Positions 50,432 to 60,186 of a stretch of 61,572 nucleotides of DNA are shown here, in pieces (positions within the stretch are counted from its first letter, which is position 1; every line of letters begins with the position of its first letter). The notes beneath the pieces were generated by a model. The model saw only the letters and a program-made list of their open reading frames with translations. It ran no database searches and was not told where the DNA came from. Source of the DNA: Rhodanobacter sp. Its GTDB lineage: Bacteria > Pseudomonadota > Gammaproteobacteria > Xanthomonadales > Rhodanobacteraceae. The position numbers were made by a program, and so were the translations under genes. Where the stretch lies: assembly GCA_030148505.1 (NCBI GenBank), contig JASBTI010000047.1, positions 1-61,572 on the forward strand. Reading direction: 5' to 3'.

Positions 50432-53170
50432 ATGACGAATTGCTCGACTGCAGCCCCTTTGGAAAGCTCACCGTCGGGCGATTGGCATACCTTGCCCCAG
50501 GAGCTGGTCGAACAAATGCTGCAAACCGGTACGAGCGGTCTGACCGAAACCGAAGCCCGTCTGCGTCTGACTCAATATGGGTCGAATCAACTGGCCCCGC
50601 CGAAGCGGCGTGGGCCGCTGCTACGCCTCTTGATGCAGTTTCACAACATCCTGCTCTACGTGATGATGGGGGCCGCCGTCATTACAGCCTTACTCGGGCA
50701 TTGGGTTGATACGGGCGTTCTGCTGATGGCGGTGGTAATCAACGCGCTCATCGGTTTCATCCAGGAAGGCAAGGCGGAATCGGCGCTCGACGCCATCCGC
50801 GCCATGCTCTCACCGCATGCCACGGTGATACGCGACGGGCAGCGCCGCGAAATCGACGCCGCCGACCTGGTGCCCGGCGACCGGGTTGTGCTCGCCTCGG
50901 GCGACCGGGTGCCGGCCGATTTGCGCTTGGCCGATGTTCGGGACTTGCGTATTGAAGAGGCCGCACTGACCGGCGAATCCCTTCCGGTCGAAAAAACCGC
51001 CGAAGCCGTGGCCGCCGATGCCCCGTTGGGCGACCGCTACGGCATGGCCTACTCGGGCACCCTGGTGGTCTACGGGCAGGCCAGCGGCATCGTAGTGACC
51101 ACCGGCACCGCAACCGAGTTGGGCAAGATCAACCAGATGCTGTCGGGCATTCGTAACCTGACCACACCGCTGCTGCGCCAGGTGGATCGTTTCGGTCGTG
51201 TGCTGGCCCTGGCCATCCTGGGTGTGTCGGCGGCAACCTTCGTATTGGGTACCCTGTGGAGGGATCACAGTCCGGCAGAAATGTTCATGATGGTTGTGGC
51301 TTTGGCTGCCTCGGCGATCCCCGAGGGCCTGCCGGCGATCATGACCGTCACCCTGGCGCTGGGCGTGCAGCGCATGGCCCGGCGCAATGCAATCATTCGC
51401 CGTCTGCCGGCAGTGGAAGCGCTGGGATCGGTGACAGTCATCTGCTCTGACAAGACCGGGACACTGACCCGCAACGAAATGACCGTGCAGCGCGTCGTGT
51501 GCATAGGCCACGTGTTTGACGTTGGCGGCGTGGGTTATGCCCCGGTGGGCGATATGAGCATCGACGGCCGGATCATTGACCCTAAACATTACTCCGCCCT
51601 GGCGATGGCAATTCGGGCTGGCGTACTGTGCAACGATGCCCGTCTGAACGAAGACGATGGCCTGTGGCGAATCGAGGGAGACCCCACGGAAGGCGCCCTG
51701 CTCGTTCTCGGCGGCAAAACCGGCTTCACTCAGCACCTCGGCGATGAGGCTTGGCCCCGGCTCGACGTCATTCCCTTCGAGTCCCAGCACTGCTTCATGG
51801 CCACCTATCACCGCGACAGCGATGGTGAGCCGTGGATCTTCGTCAAGGGTGCCCCGGAGCGCATCCTCGATATGTGCGGCGCGCAGTTGGGCCACGATGG
51901 AGAACAGGCGCTGGATGTCGATTACTGGCGGCGCATGGCCACAGACACGGCTGCACAGGGTCTGCGCTTGCTGGCCCTGGCTTGCAAGCGAGCCGAGCCG
52001 CAAAGCGAGCGCCTATGCTTTACCGACATGAAATCGGGTTATGTCCTGCTGGCCTTGGTCGGCATCATCGACCCACCGCGAGAAGAAGCAATGCGGGCCG
52101 TGGGCGAATGCCACCATGCCGGCATTCGGGTCAAGATGATCACGGGCGACCATGCAGAAACAGCGCGAGCCATTGGGGCACAACTGGCCATTGGCGTGGG
52201 CAAGCCAGCCATCACGGGCGCGGAAGTGTCCGTGATGGACGATGCCACTTTGCGCCGGGTGGCGATGGAAGTCGATGTCTTCGCCCGTGCCGCGCCGGAA
52301 CACAAGTTGCGCCTGGTGCAGGCGCTCCAGGACGATGGCCAGGTGGTGGCGATGACCGGTGACGGGGTGAACGACGCCCCGGCATTGAAACGCGCCGACG
52401 TGGGTGTGGCGATGGGCATGAAAGGCACCGAGGCGGCCAAAGAGGCCGCCGACATGGTGCTGGCCGATGACAACTTCGCCACCATCGCCATCGCCGTGCG
52501 CGAAGGCCGCGCCGTCTACGACAACCTGAAGAAGTTCATCCTGTTCATGCTTCCCACCAATGGCGGCGAGGCGCTGGTGGTCATCGCGGCCATCCTGTTC
52601 GAGCTGACCTTGCCGCTCACACCGGCCCAGGTGCTTTGGATCAACATGGTCACATCGAGCACCCTGGGCTTGGCGTTGGCTTTCGAGCCGGCCGAGCACG
52701 GCATCATGAACCGGCGGCCACGTCCGCCAAGTGAAGCACTGTTGTCGGGCTTCTTTGTCTGGCGGGTGCTGATGGTGTCGGTGCTCATGATGACCGGTGC
52801 GCTGGGCCTCTTCCTGTGGGAACTGAACGCCGGCACCAGCATCGAGACGGCACGCACGATGGCTGTCAATGCGGTGGTGGTGGCGGAAATGTTCTACCTG
52901 GTCAACAGCCGTTTCATCCTGCAACCCGTCATGAGCCGAGCCGGTCTGACCGGCAATCGCTACATTCTGCTGGCCATTGCCGCCTGCATTCCCTTGCAGA
53001 TTGCCTACACCCACATGCCAGCCATGCAGGCCATCTTTGATTCCACCGGCCTGACGCTGCTCGAATGGGGCAAGGTGTTGGCCGCCGGTCTGCTGGTGTT
53101 CAGCGTGGCCGAACTGGAAAAATTCGTCGTCCGACGCACCCGCCTGGCGGCACGCTTGCGTCTGGCATGA
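50432..53170 (+). CDS. P2-type cation-transporting ATPase (Ca2+/Mg2+-ATPase-like)
   Basis: The 912-residue protein has an N-terminal cation-ATPase domain (LTETEARLRLTQYGSNQLAP), TGES actuator near residue 178 (ALTGESLPVEK), a membrane motif PEGLPA, the phosphorylation loop DKTGTLTRNE near residue 339, MITGDHAETARA, and TGDGVNDAPALKRADVG near residue 640. A C-terminal six-helix bundle follows. P2-type pumps of this class export Ca2+, Mn2+ or Mg2+ or other divalent cations; the ion cannot be told from sequence. The ATG is preceded by AGAGG. It is flanked by two universal stress protein genes, and the spacing (26 bp) suggests co-transcription with the downstream one. Confidence 0.92.
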   Translation: MTNCSTAAPLESSPSGDWHTLPQELVEQMLQTGTSGLTETEARLRLTQYGSNQLAPPKRRGPLLRLLMQFHNILLYVMMGAAVITALLGHWVDTGVLLMAVVINALIGFIQEGKAESALDAIRAMLSPHATVIRDGQRREIDAADLVPGDRVVLASGDRVPADLRLADVRDLRIEEAALTGESLPVEKTAEAVAADAPLGDRYGMAYSGTLVVYGQASGIVVTTGTATELGKINQMLSGIRNLTTPLLRQVDRFGRVLALAILGVSAATFVLGTLWRDHSPAEMFMMVVALAASAIPEGLPAIMTVTLALGVQRMARRNAIIRRLPAVEALGSVTVICSDKTGTLTRNEMTVQRVVCIGHVFDVGGVGYAPVGDMSIDGRIIDPKHYSALAMAIRAGVLCNDARLNEDDGLWRIEGDPTEGALLVLGGKTGFTQHLGDEAWPRLDVIPFESQHCFMATYHRDSDGEPWIFVKGAPERILDMCGAQLGHDGEQALDVDYWRRMATDTAAQGLRLLALACKRAEPQSERLCFTDMKSGYVLLALVGIIDPPREEAMRAVGECHHAGIRVKMITGDHAETARAIGAQLAIGVGKPAITGAEVSVMDDATLRRVAMEVDVFARAAPEHKLRLVQALQDDGQVVAMTGDGVNDAPALKRADVGVAMGMKGTEAAKEAADMVLADDNFATIAIAVREGRAVYDNLKKFILFMLPTNGGEALVVIAAILFELTLPLTPAQVLWINMVTSSTLGLALAFEPAEHGIMNRRPRPPSEALLSGFFVWRVLMVSVLMMTGALGLFLWELNAGTSIETARTMAVNAVVVAEMFYLVNSRFILQPVMSRAGLTGNRYILLAIAACIPLQIAYTHMPAMQAIFDSTGLTLLEWGKVLAAGLLVFSVAELEKFVVRRTRLAARLRLA

Positions 53171-53196
53171 CAGAGCAACCATTCAAGGAGAACCCT

Positions 53197-54084
53197 ATGA
53201 CCGCAAAAACCGACCAGGGCAGCACGCCGCGTCACCTTCTGCTGGCCACCGACCTGAGTGCGCGATGCGACCGGGCGCTGGATCGTGCCGCACAGTTGGC
53301 CCATGAGTGGCAGGCCGACTTGGTGGCGTTGAACGTACTTGATCCCGCCGCATCCCCCGATCAGGCGCTGGCTTGGGCGAGCGGAGCGAGCGACGAACAA
53401 CTCTTGCATGTGGCAAGACAACAACTTGCCCATGACCTCGCGGCGGCGAATGTCCCCGCAACCCTGTGCCTGGTGCGCAGTGAGGACGCCACGGCCACCA
53501 TTCGGAAAACAGCGGCCAGCACGCAATCCGGCCTCGTCGTCACCGGAGTGTCCTGTAACGAGACTTTGGGGCGGCTCTTGCTGGGTTCGACAGTCGAAAA
53601 TCTGGCACGCTCGCTATCCCAGCCTTTGTTGGTGGTTCGCCAGCGAACGCACGGGCCGTACCGACGGATCGCCGTGGCCACCGATTTTTCTGCGTCTTCC
53701 CGTCATGCCCTGCTGACTGCTGCCCGGCTTTTCCCTGGCCGGGAACTGATCCTGTATCACGCCCATACCTTGGCGATGTCAGGGTTGGCCGATGCTGCGC
53801 CGCATCCCGGTGTCTGCGTCGGCATCGAGGAAACCGAATGCGCCGCCTTTCTGGCGGCGACCGCGTTTCCCGAAGGTGTGAAGGTCCGCCCTGTCGTTGA
53901 GTGCGGCGCAATCGAGAGCACGTTGACCCGCTACGTGCGCGAGCACGGCATTGACCTGGTGGTGATGGGCAGTCATGGCCGCAGCGGCCTCATGAGCTTG
54001 CTACTGGGCAGCACGGCCGCCAAACTGTTGGATTGGCTGCCGTGCGACACGCTACTGGTGCGCGAGCCGAACGCCACGGCGTGA
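53197..54084 (+). CDS. Second tandem-domain universal stress protein
   Basis: The 295-residue protein again has two UspA halves: HLLLATDLSARCDRALDRA and RRIAVATDFSASSRHALLTA, the latter ending DLVVMGSHGRSGLMSLLLGS with AAKLLDWLPCDTLLVRE. Its second domain keeps the UspA ATP-binding pattern G-x2-G-x9-GS. It follows the P-type ATPase gene by 26 bp and has a strong AAGGAG ribosome site, so it belongs to the same operon. It is only distantly similar to the first universal stress protein, so the two are not a recent duplication. Confidence 0.93.
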   Translation: MTAKTDQGSTPRHLLLATDLSARCDRALDRAAQLAHEWQADLVALNVLDPAASPDQALAWASGASDEQLLHVARQQLAHDLAAANVPATLCLVRSEDATATIRKTAASTQSGLVVTGVSCNETLGRLLLGSTVENLARSLSQPLLVVRQRTHGPYRRIAVATDFSASSRHALLTAARLFPGRELILYHAHTLAMSGLADAAPHPGVCVGIEETECAAFLAATAFPEGVKVRPVVECGAIESTLTRYVREHGIDLVVMGSHGRSGLMSLLLGSTAAKLLDWLPCDTLLVREPNATA

Positions 54085-54096
54085 CGGTTGCATGGT

Positions 54097-55824
54097 TCAG
54101 GCTTGGGTTGACGCTGTGGCTTGGCTGTTGGTTTGCGGGTCAAAACGCTTCAGCACGTGCCCGGTCATACCCTTGGCAAGCTCTTCCTCACCAAAGAAGA
54201 CCGTGCCAATGCCATCCTTGCGCAGCATCATCGACTCATCTTCGCTGTGTGTGCGCAAGACGATTTCGATTCCGGGATTGAGGGTGCGCGCCGTGTCCGC
54301 CATCTGGCGCACGTTGAGCGGGTCGGGTGTTGCCACCACCAACATGGCGGCATCGGCGATGTGGGCCTGAATCAGCACGGCCGGATCGGAGGCATTGCCT
54401 GATACGGCTACCAAGCCCTTCTTGCGCAGGTCTTCGACCAGTTCGCGGTTCTGTTCGGCCACCACATAAGGAATGCCACGCACCTCCAGCGCGTCGGCGA
54501 TCCGCTTGCCGACCCGGCCATAGCCCACCAGCACGACTTGTCCTTGCAGATACTTACGCTCGGTGGTCATCGGCAGTTCGGCATACGGATCGGTCCTTTG
54601 CTCCAGGCGGCGGGCCAGGTCCGAGCGTTGCAGAATCCAGCGACGCAACGGCTCGATGGCTGCGAACAACACCGGATTCAGCGCAATGGAAATAAGTGCG
54701 CCGGCCAGTACCAAACTCATGCCTTCGGCGGGCAGCAGGCCAAGCGACAGGCCCAGACCGGCCAGGATGAACGAGAACTCGCCGATCTGCGCCAGGCTGG
54801 CCGAAACGGTCAGCGCCGTGTTCAGCGGATAGCGGAAAGCCAGCACCAAGCCGAAGGCCGCAATCGATTTGCCCAAGATGATGATGGCCACCACGCCCAG
54901 GACGTGTACCGGTTGCTCCATCAAGATGCTCGGCTCGAACAGCATGCCCACCGACACGAAGAAGAGCACTGAAAAAGCGTCACGCAGCGGCAGTGACTCT
55001 TCGGCGGCGCGGTGGCTGAATTCCGACTCGCGCATGACCATGCCGGCGAAGAACGCGCCAAGGGCGAACGAGACGCTGAACAGTTGGGCCGCGCCATAGG
55101 CAATGCCGATAGCCGCGACAACCACCGAGAGTGTGAACAGCTCACGCGATCCGGTACGCGAAATCTGCCACAACAGCCAGGGCAGTACGCGGCGACCAGC
55201 CACCAGCATGATGGCGATGAAGGCCCCCACCTGAAGCAAGGTTTTCCCAATCGTGATCCACAAGGGTTGGGTGCTCGCCACTTCGACGACTGATCCGCCC
55301 AGGACGCCCGCGAGCGGCGGTAACAGGACCAGCACCAAAACGGTAGCCAGGTCTTCGACAACCAGCCAGCCGACCGCAATGCGGCCGTTCATGCTTTCGA
55401 GCACGCCACGGGCTTCCAGCGCCTTGAGCAGCACAACGGTGCTCGCGCACGAAAGCGACAGCCCGAAAATCAACCCCGCTCCCCAACTCCATCCCCACCA
55501 CCACGCCACGGCCATGCCAAGAACGGTGGCCAAGCTCATTTGTACAACGGCGCCAGGCACCGCGATGCGTTTGACCGCCAGTAAGTCGTTGAGCGAGAAA
55601 TGCAGGCCGACGCCGAACATCAACAGCATGACCCCGATTTCGGAGAGCTGGGAGGCAAGATGCACATCGGCCACGAATCCCGGCGTGCCCGGTCCGATGA
55701 TGATGCCCGCCACAAGGTAGCCCACCAGGGCCGGCACTTTGATGCGCTCAGCGAGAAAACCAAGGACGAGCGCAACGCTGAAGCCGGCCGCGAGCGTGGT
55801 GATCAGGGATATGTTGTGTTCCAT
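54097..55824 (-). CDS. CPA2-family cation:proton antiporter with RCK/TrkA-N domain (Kef/YbaL-like)
   Basis: The 575-residue protein has about 12 membrane helices (VALVLGFLAERIKVPALVG; IGVMLLMFGVGLHFSL; LSCASTVVLLKALEARGV, a CPA2 motif; LSVSFALGAFFAG). A C-terminal TrkA-N domain (QVVLVGYGRVGKRIADALEV; VAVSGNASDPAVLIQAHIAD) binds nucleotide. Such antiporters exchange K+ or Na+ for protons and are often activated by stress or electrophiles. The gene runs opposite to the ATPase/USP operon and ends 12 bp from it, so the two units are convergent. Start at 55824 (ATG) is the only good one. Confidence 0.93.
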   Translation of the reverse strand: MEHNISLITTLAAGFSVALVLGFLAERIKVPALVGYLVAGIIIGPGTPGFVADVHLASQLSEIGVMLLMFGVGLHFSLNDLLAVKRIAVPGAVVQMSLATVLGMAVAWWWGWSWGAGLIFGLSLSCASTVVLLKALEARGVLESMNGRIAVGWLVVEDLATVLVLVLLPPLAGVLGGSVVEVASTQPLWITIGKTLLQVGAFIAIMLVAGRRVLPWLLWQISRTGSRELFTLSVVVAAIGIAYGAAQLFSVSFALGAFFAGMVMRESEFSHRAAEESLPLRDAFSVLFFVSVGMLFEPSILMEQPVHVLGVVAIIILGKSIAAFGLVLAFRYPLNTALTVSASLAQIGEFSFILAGLGLSLGLLPAEGMSLVLAGALISIALNPVLFAAIEPLRRWILQRSDLARRLEQRTDPYAELPMTTERKYLQGQVVLVGYGRVGKRIADALEVRGIPYVVAEQNRELVEDLRKKGLVAVSGNASDPAVLIQAHIADAAMLVVATPDPLNVRQMADTARTLNPGIEIVLRTHSEDESMMLRKDGIGTVFFGEEELAKGMTGHVLKRFDPQTNSQATASTQA

Positions 55825-55858
55825 TCAGTCGCTATTTCACTTCGAATCAAAAATAAGG

Positions 55859-56416
55859 TTAGGTGTGCGCCGAAGCGGGCACCCAGCGGTACAGGGTCGG
55901 AACGGAGACGCCGAGGTTCCTGGCCACGTCTTTGGGCGGCACGCCGCTTGCCAATAGCTTCTTGGCCGACTCAATCTTGCTATCCGTCATCTTGGGCTTA
56001 CGCCCCCCCTTGCGTCCGAGTCGGCGAGCCATCTCGAGTCCCGCGCGGGTGCGCTCGACGATCAACTCTCGTTCCATTTCGGAGAGGCTGGCCATGACGT
56101 GGAAGAAGAACCGGCCAGATGGCGTTCCGGTGTCGATGGCGTCAGTCAGGCTCTTGAACTGGACGCCTTGTTTGTGCAGTTCTCCGACCAGATCAACCAG
56201 TTGCTTGACGCTGCGCCCGAGGCGATCCAGTTTCCAGACTACCAAGGTGTCGCCTTCGCGCAGTATTTCTAGCGCCTTGGCCAAGCCGGGACGGTCTGCC
56301 CGCGTACCGCTCACCTTGTCTTCAAAGACCTTCTGACATCCGGCCTTGGTCAAGGCGTCGCTCTGCAACTCCAGGTTCTGATCCTGCGTGGAAACGCGGG
56401 CATAGCCAATCAGCAT
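55859..56416 (-). CDS. tnpR: Tn3-type serine resolvase
   Basis: The 185-residue protein has the resolvase catalytic domain (LIGYARVSTQDQNLELQ with the nucleophilic Ser; LVVWKLDRLGRSVKQLV; SLTDAIDTGTPSGRFFF; ERELIVERTRAGLEMAR) and a C-terminal HTH (PPKDVARNLGVSVPTLYRW). It resolves cointegrates at the res site. The ATG overlaps the HepT stop, so it is translationally coupled to the toxin-antitoxin genes and read from the same promoter. The catalytic residues are intact. Confidence 0.95.
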   Translation of the reverse strand: MLIGYARVSTQDQNLELQSDALTKAGCQKVFEDKVSGTRADRPGLAKALEILREGDTLVVWKLDRLGRSVKQLVDLVGELHKQGVQFKSLTDAIDTGTPSGRFFFHVMASLSEMERELIVERTRAGLEMARRLGRKGGRKPKMTDSKIESAKKLLASGVPPKDVARNLGVSVPTLYRWVPASAHT

Positions 56417-56772
56417 GGCTTGCCGGCATCCTTACATACGGCGGGCAGTTGCTTGAGCAGTTCAGGCAACGCCGTCTGCACGGTGTCCCACACCACATCG
56501 AGGTTGATGTCGAAATAGCCATGGGCAATGCGATTGCGCATCCCGCGCATGCTACGCCACGGTACTTCGACGTGCGCCAGAGTGAATTCGGCGAAGCCGT
56601 CCATCACCTTGGTCGCGGCCTCGCCGATGATGATGAGGCTCATGATGACGGCCTGCTGGGTGCGCTTGTCTTCCAGGAAGTCAGCTTTGCTCAGGCCATC
56701 CACGAAGCTGCATGCATCGGTTGCAGCCAGTTGCATGTGCTCAAGGTAGTCGGGCAGGCGGTTCTCACTCAT
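56410..56772 (-). CDS. hepT: HepT-type HEPN toxin
   Basis: The 120-residue protein has the HEPN/DUF86 pattern: MSENRLPDYLEHMQLAATD, KADFLEDKRTQQAVIMSLI and MRGMRNRIAHGYFDINLDVV, with the Rx4-6H RNase motif RNRIAH followed by GY. HepT is an RNase that is silenced when its partner MntA oligoadenylates a nearby Tyr. Its ATG overlaps the mntA end by 4 bp. Toxin-antitoxin genes are known as passengers beside the resolvase of Tn3-family transposons, and may favour maintenance of the element. Confidence 0.9.
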   Translation of the reverse strand: MSENRLPDYLEHMQLAATDACSFVDGLSKADFLEDKRTQQAVIMSLIIIGEAATKVMDGFAEFTLAHVEVPWRSMRGMRNRIAHGYFDINLDVVWDTVQTALPELLKQLPAVCKDAGKPC

Positions 56773-57059
56773 ACCGGCTGTGCCTCCGCGAGCACCTTGG
56801 CCCGAAACTTCGAGGGCAGGTCGGCGGGTGTCAGCAGATCGACATGGACGCCGAGCAGCGATTCCAGTTCGTCCTGCAAGCCACCCAGATCGAAGAGCGT
56901 TGCGCCGGGTAGCGCATCGACCAGCAAGTCCAAGTCGCTGCCATCCCGATCGGTCCCGTGCAGCACCGAACCAAACACGCGCGGGTTCGCCGTGCGAAAG
57001 CGACTTGCCGCTTCGCGGACAGCGCTTCGCTTGAGATCAAGCACGTGTGAGGGTCGCAT
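56769..57059 (-). CDS. mntA: MntA-type minimal nucleotidyltransferase antitoxin
   Basis: The 96-residue protein shows the nucleotidyltransferase signature NPRVFGSVLHGTDRDGSDLDLLVD (quoted as overlapping motif GS-x11-DLDLL), with the metal-binding Asp pair DLD. MntA proteins AMPylate their HepT partner and block it. The ATG at 57059 is preceded by AAAGGTG. An upstream in-frame ATG at 57119 would add an unlikely N-terminus and overlap an inverted repeat. The gene is divergent from tnpA across a 160-bp intergenic region. Confidence 0.88.
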   Translation of the reverse strand: MRPSHVLDLKRSAVREAASRFRTANPRVFGSVLHGTDRDGSDLDLLVDALPGATLFDLGGLQDELESLLGVHVDLLTPADLPSKFRAKVLAEAQPV

Positions 57060-57085
57060 AAGGCACCTTTCATTATCGAAACTCG

Positions 57086-57119
57086 TTGAAATGGTAAGGG
57101 ATTGAGAATACCATTTCAA
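57086..57119. promoter_or_regulatory. 11-bp inverted repeat between mntA and tnpA, candidate res subsite or operator
   Basis: TTGAAATGGTA (57086-57096) and TACCATTTCAA (57109-57119) are perfect inverted repeats 12 bp apart. They are flanked by a second, imperfect pair (TCGAAA near 57076 and TTTCGA near 57129). The 160-bp gap is the only non-coding space near the resolvase operon large enough for a res site. It may equally carry an autorepression operator for the toxin-antitoxin genes. The -10/-35 elements were not assigned. Confidence 0.55.
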
Positions 57120-57219
57120 GAACTATTTTCGAGAATTGAAGTGCCTTGATTTGTCGTGTCCCTTGGTTTGGCTTGACTGGCGTATCAAATACCTACGTTT
57201 TCAAGAAGAAGGAAACCGC

Positions 57220-60186
57220 ATGCCCCGCCGTTCGATCCTGTCCGCCGCCGAGCGCGAAAGCCTGCTGGCGTTGCCGGACACCAAGGATGAGTTGATCCGT
57301 CACTACACGTTCAGCGAAAGCGACCTGTCCATCATCCGGCAGCGGCGCGGCCCGGCCAACCGGCTGGGCTTCGCCGTGCAGCTCTGCTACCTGCGTTTTC
57401 CCGGCGTCATCCTTGGCGTCGATGAGCCGCCGTTCCCGCCCTTGTTGAAGCTGGTCGCCGACCAGCTCAAGGTCAGCATTGAGAGCTGGGGCGAGTACGG
57501 ACAGCGGGAACAGACTCGGCGCGAGCACCTGGTCGAACTGCAAACGGTGTTCGGCTTTCAGTCGTTCACCATGAGCCACTACCGGCAGGCCGTCCACACG
57601 CTGACCGAACTGGCCATGCAAACCGACAAGGGCATTGTGCTGGCCAGCGCCTTGATCGAGCATCTGCGGCGGCAGTCGATCATTCTGCCTGCTCTCAACG
57701 CCGTCGAGCGGGCGAGCGCAGAAGCGATCACCCGCGCCAACCGGCGCATCTACGATGCCTTGGTCGAACCACTGTCGGACGCGCATCGCCGCCGCCTCGA
57801 CGATCTGCTCAAGCGCCGTGACAACGGCAAAACGACCTGGCTGGCCTGGCTGCGCCAGTCGCCCGTCAAACCGAACTCGCGGCACATGCTGGAACACATC
57901 GAACGCCTCAAGGCTTGGCAGGCGCTCGATCTGCCTTCCGGTATCGAGCGGTCGGTGCACCAGAACCGCCTGCTCAAGATCGCCCGCGAGGGAGGCCAGA
58001 TGACGCCTGCCGACCTGGCCAAGTTCGAGGCCCAGCGACGCTATGCCTCCCTAGTGGCGCTGGCCATCGAGGGCATGGCCACCGTCACCGACGAAATCAT
58101 CGACTTGCACGACCGCATCCTGGGCAAGCTGTTCAACGCCGCCAAAAACAAGCATCGGCAGCAGTTCCAGGCTTCCGGCAAGGCGATCAACGCCAAGGTG
58201 CGGCTGTTCGGGCGCATCGGCCAGGCGCTGATCGAGGCCAAGCAATTGGGGCACGATCCGTTTGCCGCCATCGAGGCCGTCATGTCCTGGGACGCCTTCG
58301 CCGAGAGCGTCACCGAGGCGCAGAAGCTCGCGCAGCCCGAGGACTTCGATTTCCTGCACCGCATCGGCGAGAGCTACGCCACGCTGCGCCGCTACGCGCC
58401 GGAATTTCTCGCCGTGCTCAAGCTGCGGGCCGCGCCCGCCGCCAAGGATGTGCTCGACGCCATCGAAGTGCTGCGCGGCATGAACAGCGAGAACGCCCGC
58501 AAGGTGCCTGCGGACGCGCCGACTGACTTCATCAAGCCGCGCTGGCAGAAACTGGTCATGACCGACACCGGCATCGACCGGCGTTACTACGAACTGTGTG
58601 CCCTGTCAGAGATGAAGAATGCGCTGCGTTCAGGCGACATCTGGGTGCAAGGCTCACGCCAGTTCAAGGACTTCGAGGACTACCTTGTGCCGCCCGCGAA
58701 ATTCGCCAGCCTCAAGCAGGACCACGAATTGCCGCTGGCTGTGGCCACCGATTGCGACCAGTACCTGCATGAGCGGCTGACGCTGCTGGAAACGCAGCTC
58801 GCCACCGTCAACCGCATGGCGACAGCCAACGAACTGCCCGACGCCATCATCACCGAGTCGGGCCTGAAGATCACGCCGCTCGATGCGGCGGTGCCCGACA
58901 CCGCACAGGCTCTGATCGACCAGACCGCGATGATTCTGCCGCACGTCAAGATCACCGAATTGCTGCTGGAGGTAGACGAATGGACGGGCTTCACCCGGCA
59001 CTTTGCGCATCTGAAATCGGGCGACCTGTCCAAGGACAAGAACCTGCTGCTGACCACGATCCTCGCCGACGCCATCAACTTGGGTCTGACCAAGATGGCG
59101 GAGTCCTGCCCCGGCACAACCTACGCCAAACTGGCTTGGCTTCAAGCCTGGCATGTCCGCGACGAAACCTATGGGGCGGCCCTGGCCGAACTGGTTAACG
59201 CGCAGTTCCGGCATCCATTCGCCGAGCACTGGGGTGACGGCACCACATCCTCATCGGATGGTCAGAACTTTCGCACCGGAAGTAAGGCCGAAAGCACTGG
59301 TCATATCAACCCGAAATACGGCAGCAGCCCAGGCCGGACGTTCTATACCCACATCTCCGACCAGTACGCGCCGTTCCACACCAAGGTCGTAAACGTCGGC
59401 GTGCGCGACTCGACCTACGTGCTCGACGGCCTGCTGTACCACGAATCCGACCTGCGCATCGAAGAACACTACACCGACACGGCGGGCTTCACCGATCACG
59501 TCTTCGCGCTGATGCACCTCTTGGGCTTCCGCTTCGCCCCGCGCATCCGCGACCTGGGCGACACCAAGCTCTACATCCCGAAGGGCGAGGCCGCCTATGA
59601 CGCGCTCAAGCCGATGATCGGCGGCACGCTCAACATCCAACACGTCCGCACCCATTGGGACGAAATCCTGCGGCTGGCCACCTCGATCAAGCAAGGCGCG
59701 GTGACGGCCTCGCTGATGCTCAGGAAGCTCGGCAGCTACCCACGCCAGAACGGCCTGGCCGTGGCGCTGCGCGAGCTGGGCCGCATCGAGCGCACGCTGT
59801 TCATCCTGGACTGGCTGCAAAGCGTCGAACTGCGCCGCCGCGTGCATGCCGGGCTGAACAAGGGCGAAGCACGCAACGCACTGGCCCGTGCCGTGTTCTT
59901 CAACCGCCTGGGCGAAATCCGCGACCGCAGTTTCGAGCAGCAGCGCTACCGGGCCAGCGGTCTCAATCTGGTGACGGCAGCCATCGTGTTGTGGAACACG
60001 GTCTATCTGGAACGGGCCGCGAACGCCTTGCGTGGGCACGGGCAAGCCGTCGATGATGCCCTGTTGCAGCACCTGTCGCCGCTGGGCTGGGAGCACATCA
60101 ACCTGACCGGCGACTACCTCTGGCGCGGCAGCGCCAAGATCGGCGCGGGCAAGTTCAGGCCACTACGGCCGCTGCAACCGGCTTAA
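57220..60186 (+). CDS. tnpA: Tn3-family transposase
   Basis: The 988-residue transposase starts [20 protein letters not shown]. It has a Tn3-type N-terminal DNA-binding domain ([37 protein letters not shown]) and a C-terminal DDE domain with the family motif [20 protein letters not shown] near residue 750. The length matches family norms (about 950-1,000) and the frame is intact, so the element could still move. The ATG at 57220 is preceded by AAGAAGGA. Its stop (60184-60186) falls inside the right inverted repeat. Confidence 0.96.
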   Translation: MPRRSILSAAERESLLALPDTKDELIRHYTFSESDLSIIRQRRGPANRLGFAVQLCYLRFPGVILGVDEPPFPPLLKLVADQLKVSIESWGEYGQREQTRREHLVELQTVFGFQSFTMSHYRQAVHTLTELAMQTDKGIVLASALIEHLRRQSIILPALNAVERASAEAITRANRRIYDALVEPLSDAHRRRLDDLLKRRDNGKTTWLAWLRQSPVKPNSRHMLEHIERLKAWQALDLPSGIERSVHQNRLLKIAREGGQMTPADLAKFEAQRRYASLVALAIEGMATVTDEIIDLHDRILGKLFNAAKNKHRQQFQASGKAINAKVRLFGRIGQALIEAKQLGHDPFAAIEAVMSWDAFAESVTEAQKLAQPEDFDFLHRIGESYATLRRYAPEFLAVLKLRAAPAAKDVLDAIEVLRGMNSENARKVPADAPTDFIKPRWQKLVMTDTGIDRRYYELCALSEMKNALRSGDIWVQGSRQFKDFEDYLVPPAKFASLKQDHELPLAVATDCDQYLHERLTLLETQLATVNRMATANELPDAIITESGLKITPLDAAVPDTAQALIDQTAMILPHVKITELLLEVDEWTGFTRHFAHLKSGDLSKDKNLLLTTILADAINLGLTKMAESCPGTTYAKLAWLQAWHVRDETYGAALAELVNAQFRHPFAEHWGDGTTSSSDGQNFRTGSKAESTGHINPKYGSSPGRTFYTHISDQYAPFHTKVVNVGVRDSTYVLDGLLYHESDLRIEEHYTDTAGFTDHVFALMHLLGFRFAPRIRDLGDTKLYIPKGEAAYDALKPMIGGTLNIQHVRTHWDEILRLATSIKQGAVTASLMLRKLGSYPRQNGLAVALRELGRIERTLFILDWLQSVELRRRVHAGLNKGEARNALARAVFFNRLGEIRDRSFEQQRYRASGLNLVTAAIVLWNTVYLERAANALRGHGQAVDDALLQHLSPLGWEHINLTGDYLWRGSAKIGAGKFRPLRPLQPA

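Noticed and set aside
48866..55824. Heavy-metal resistance transposon (mer, ars, czc type)
   Set aside because: No MerR/MerA, ArsB/ArsC or RND genes; the ATPase is P2-type, without the N-terminal CxxC metal-binding or CPC motifs of heavy-metal (P1B) pumps.
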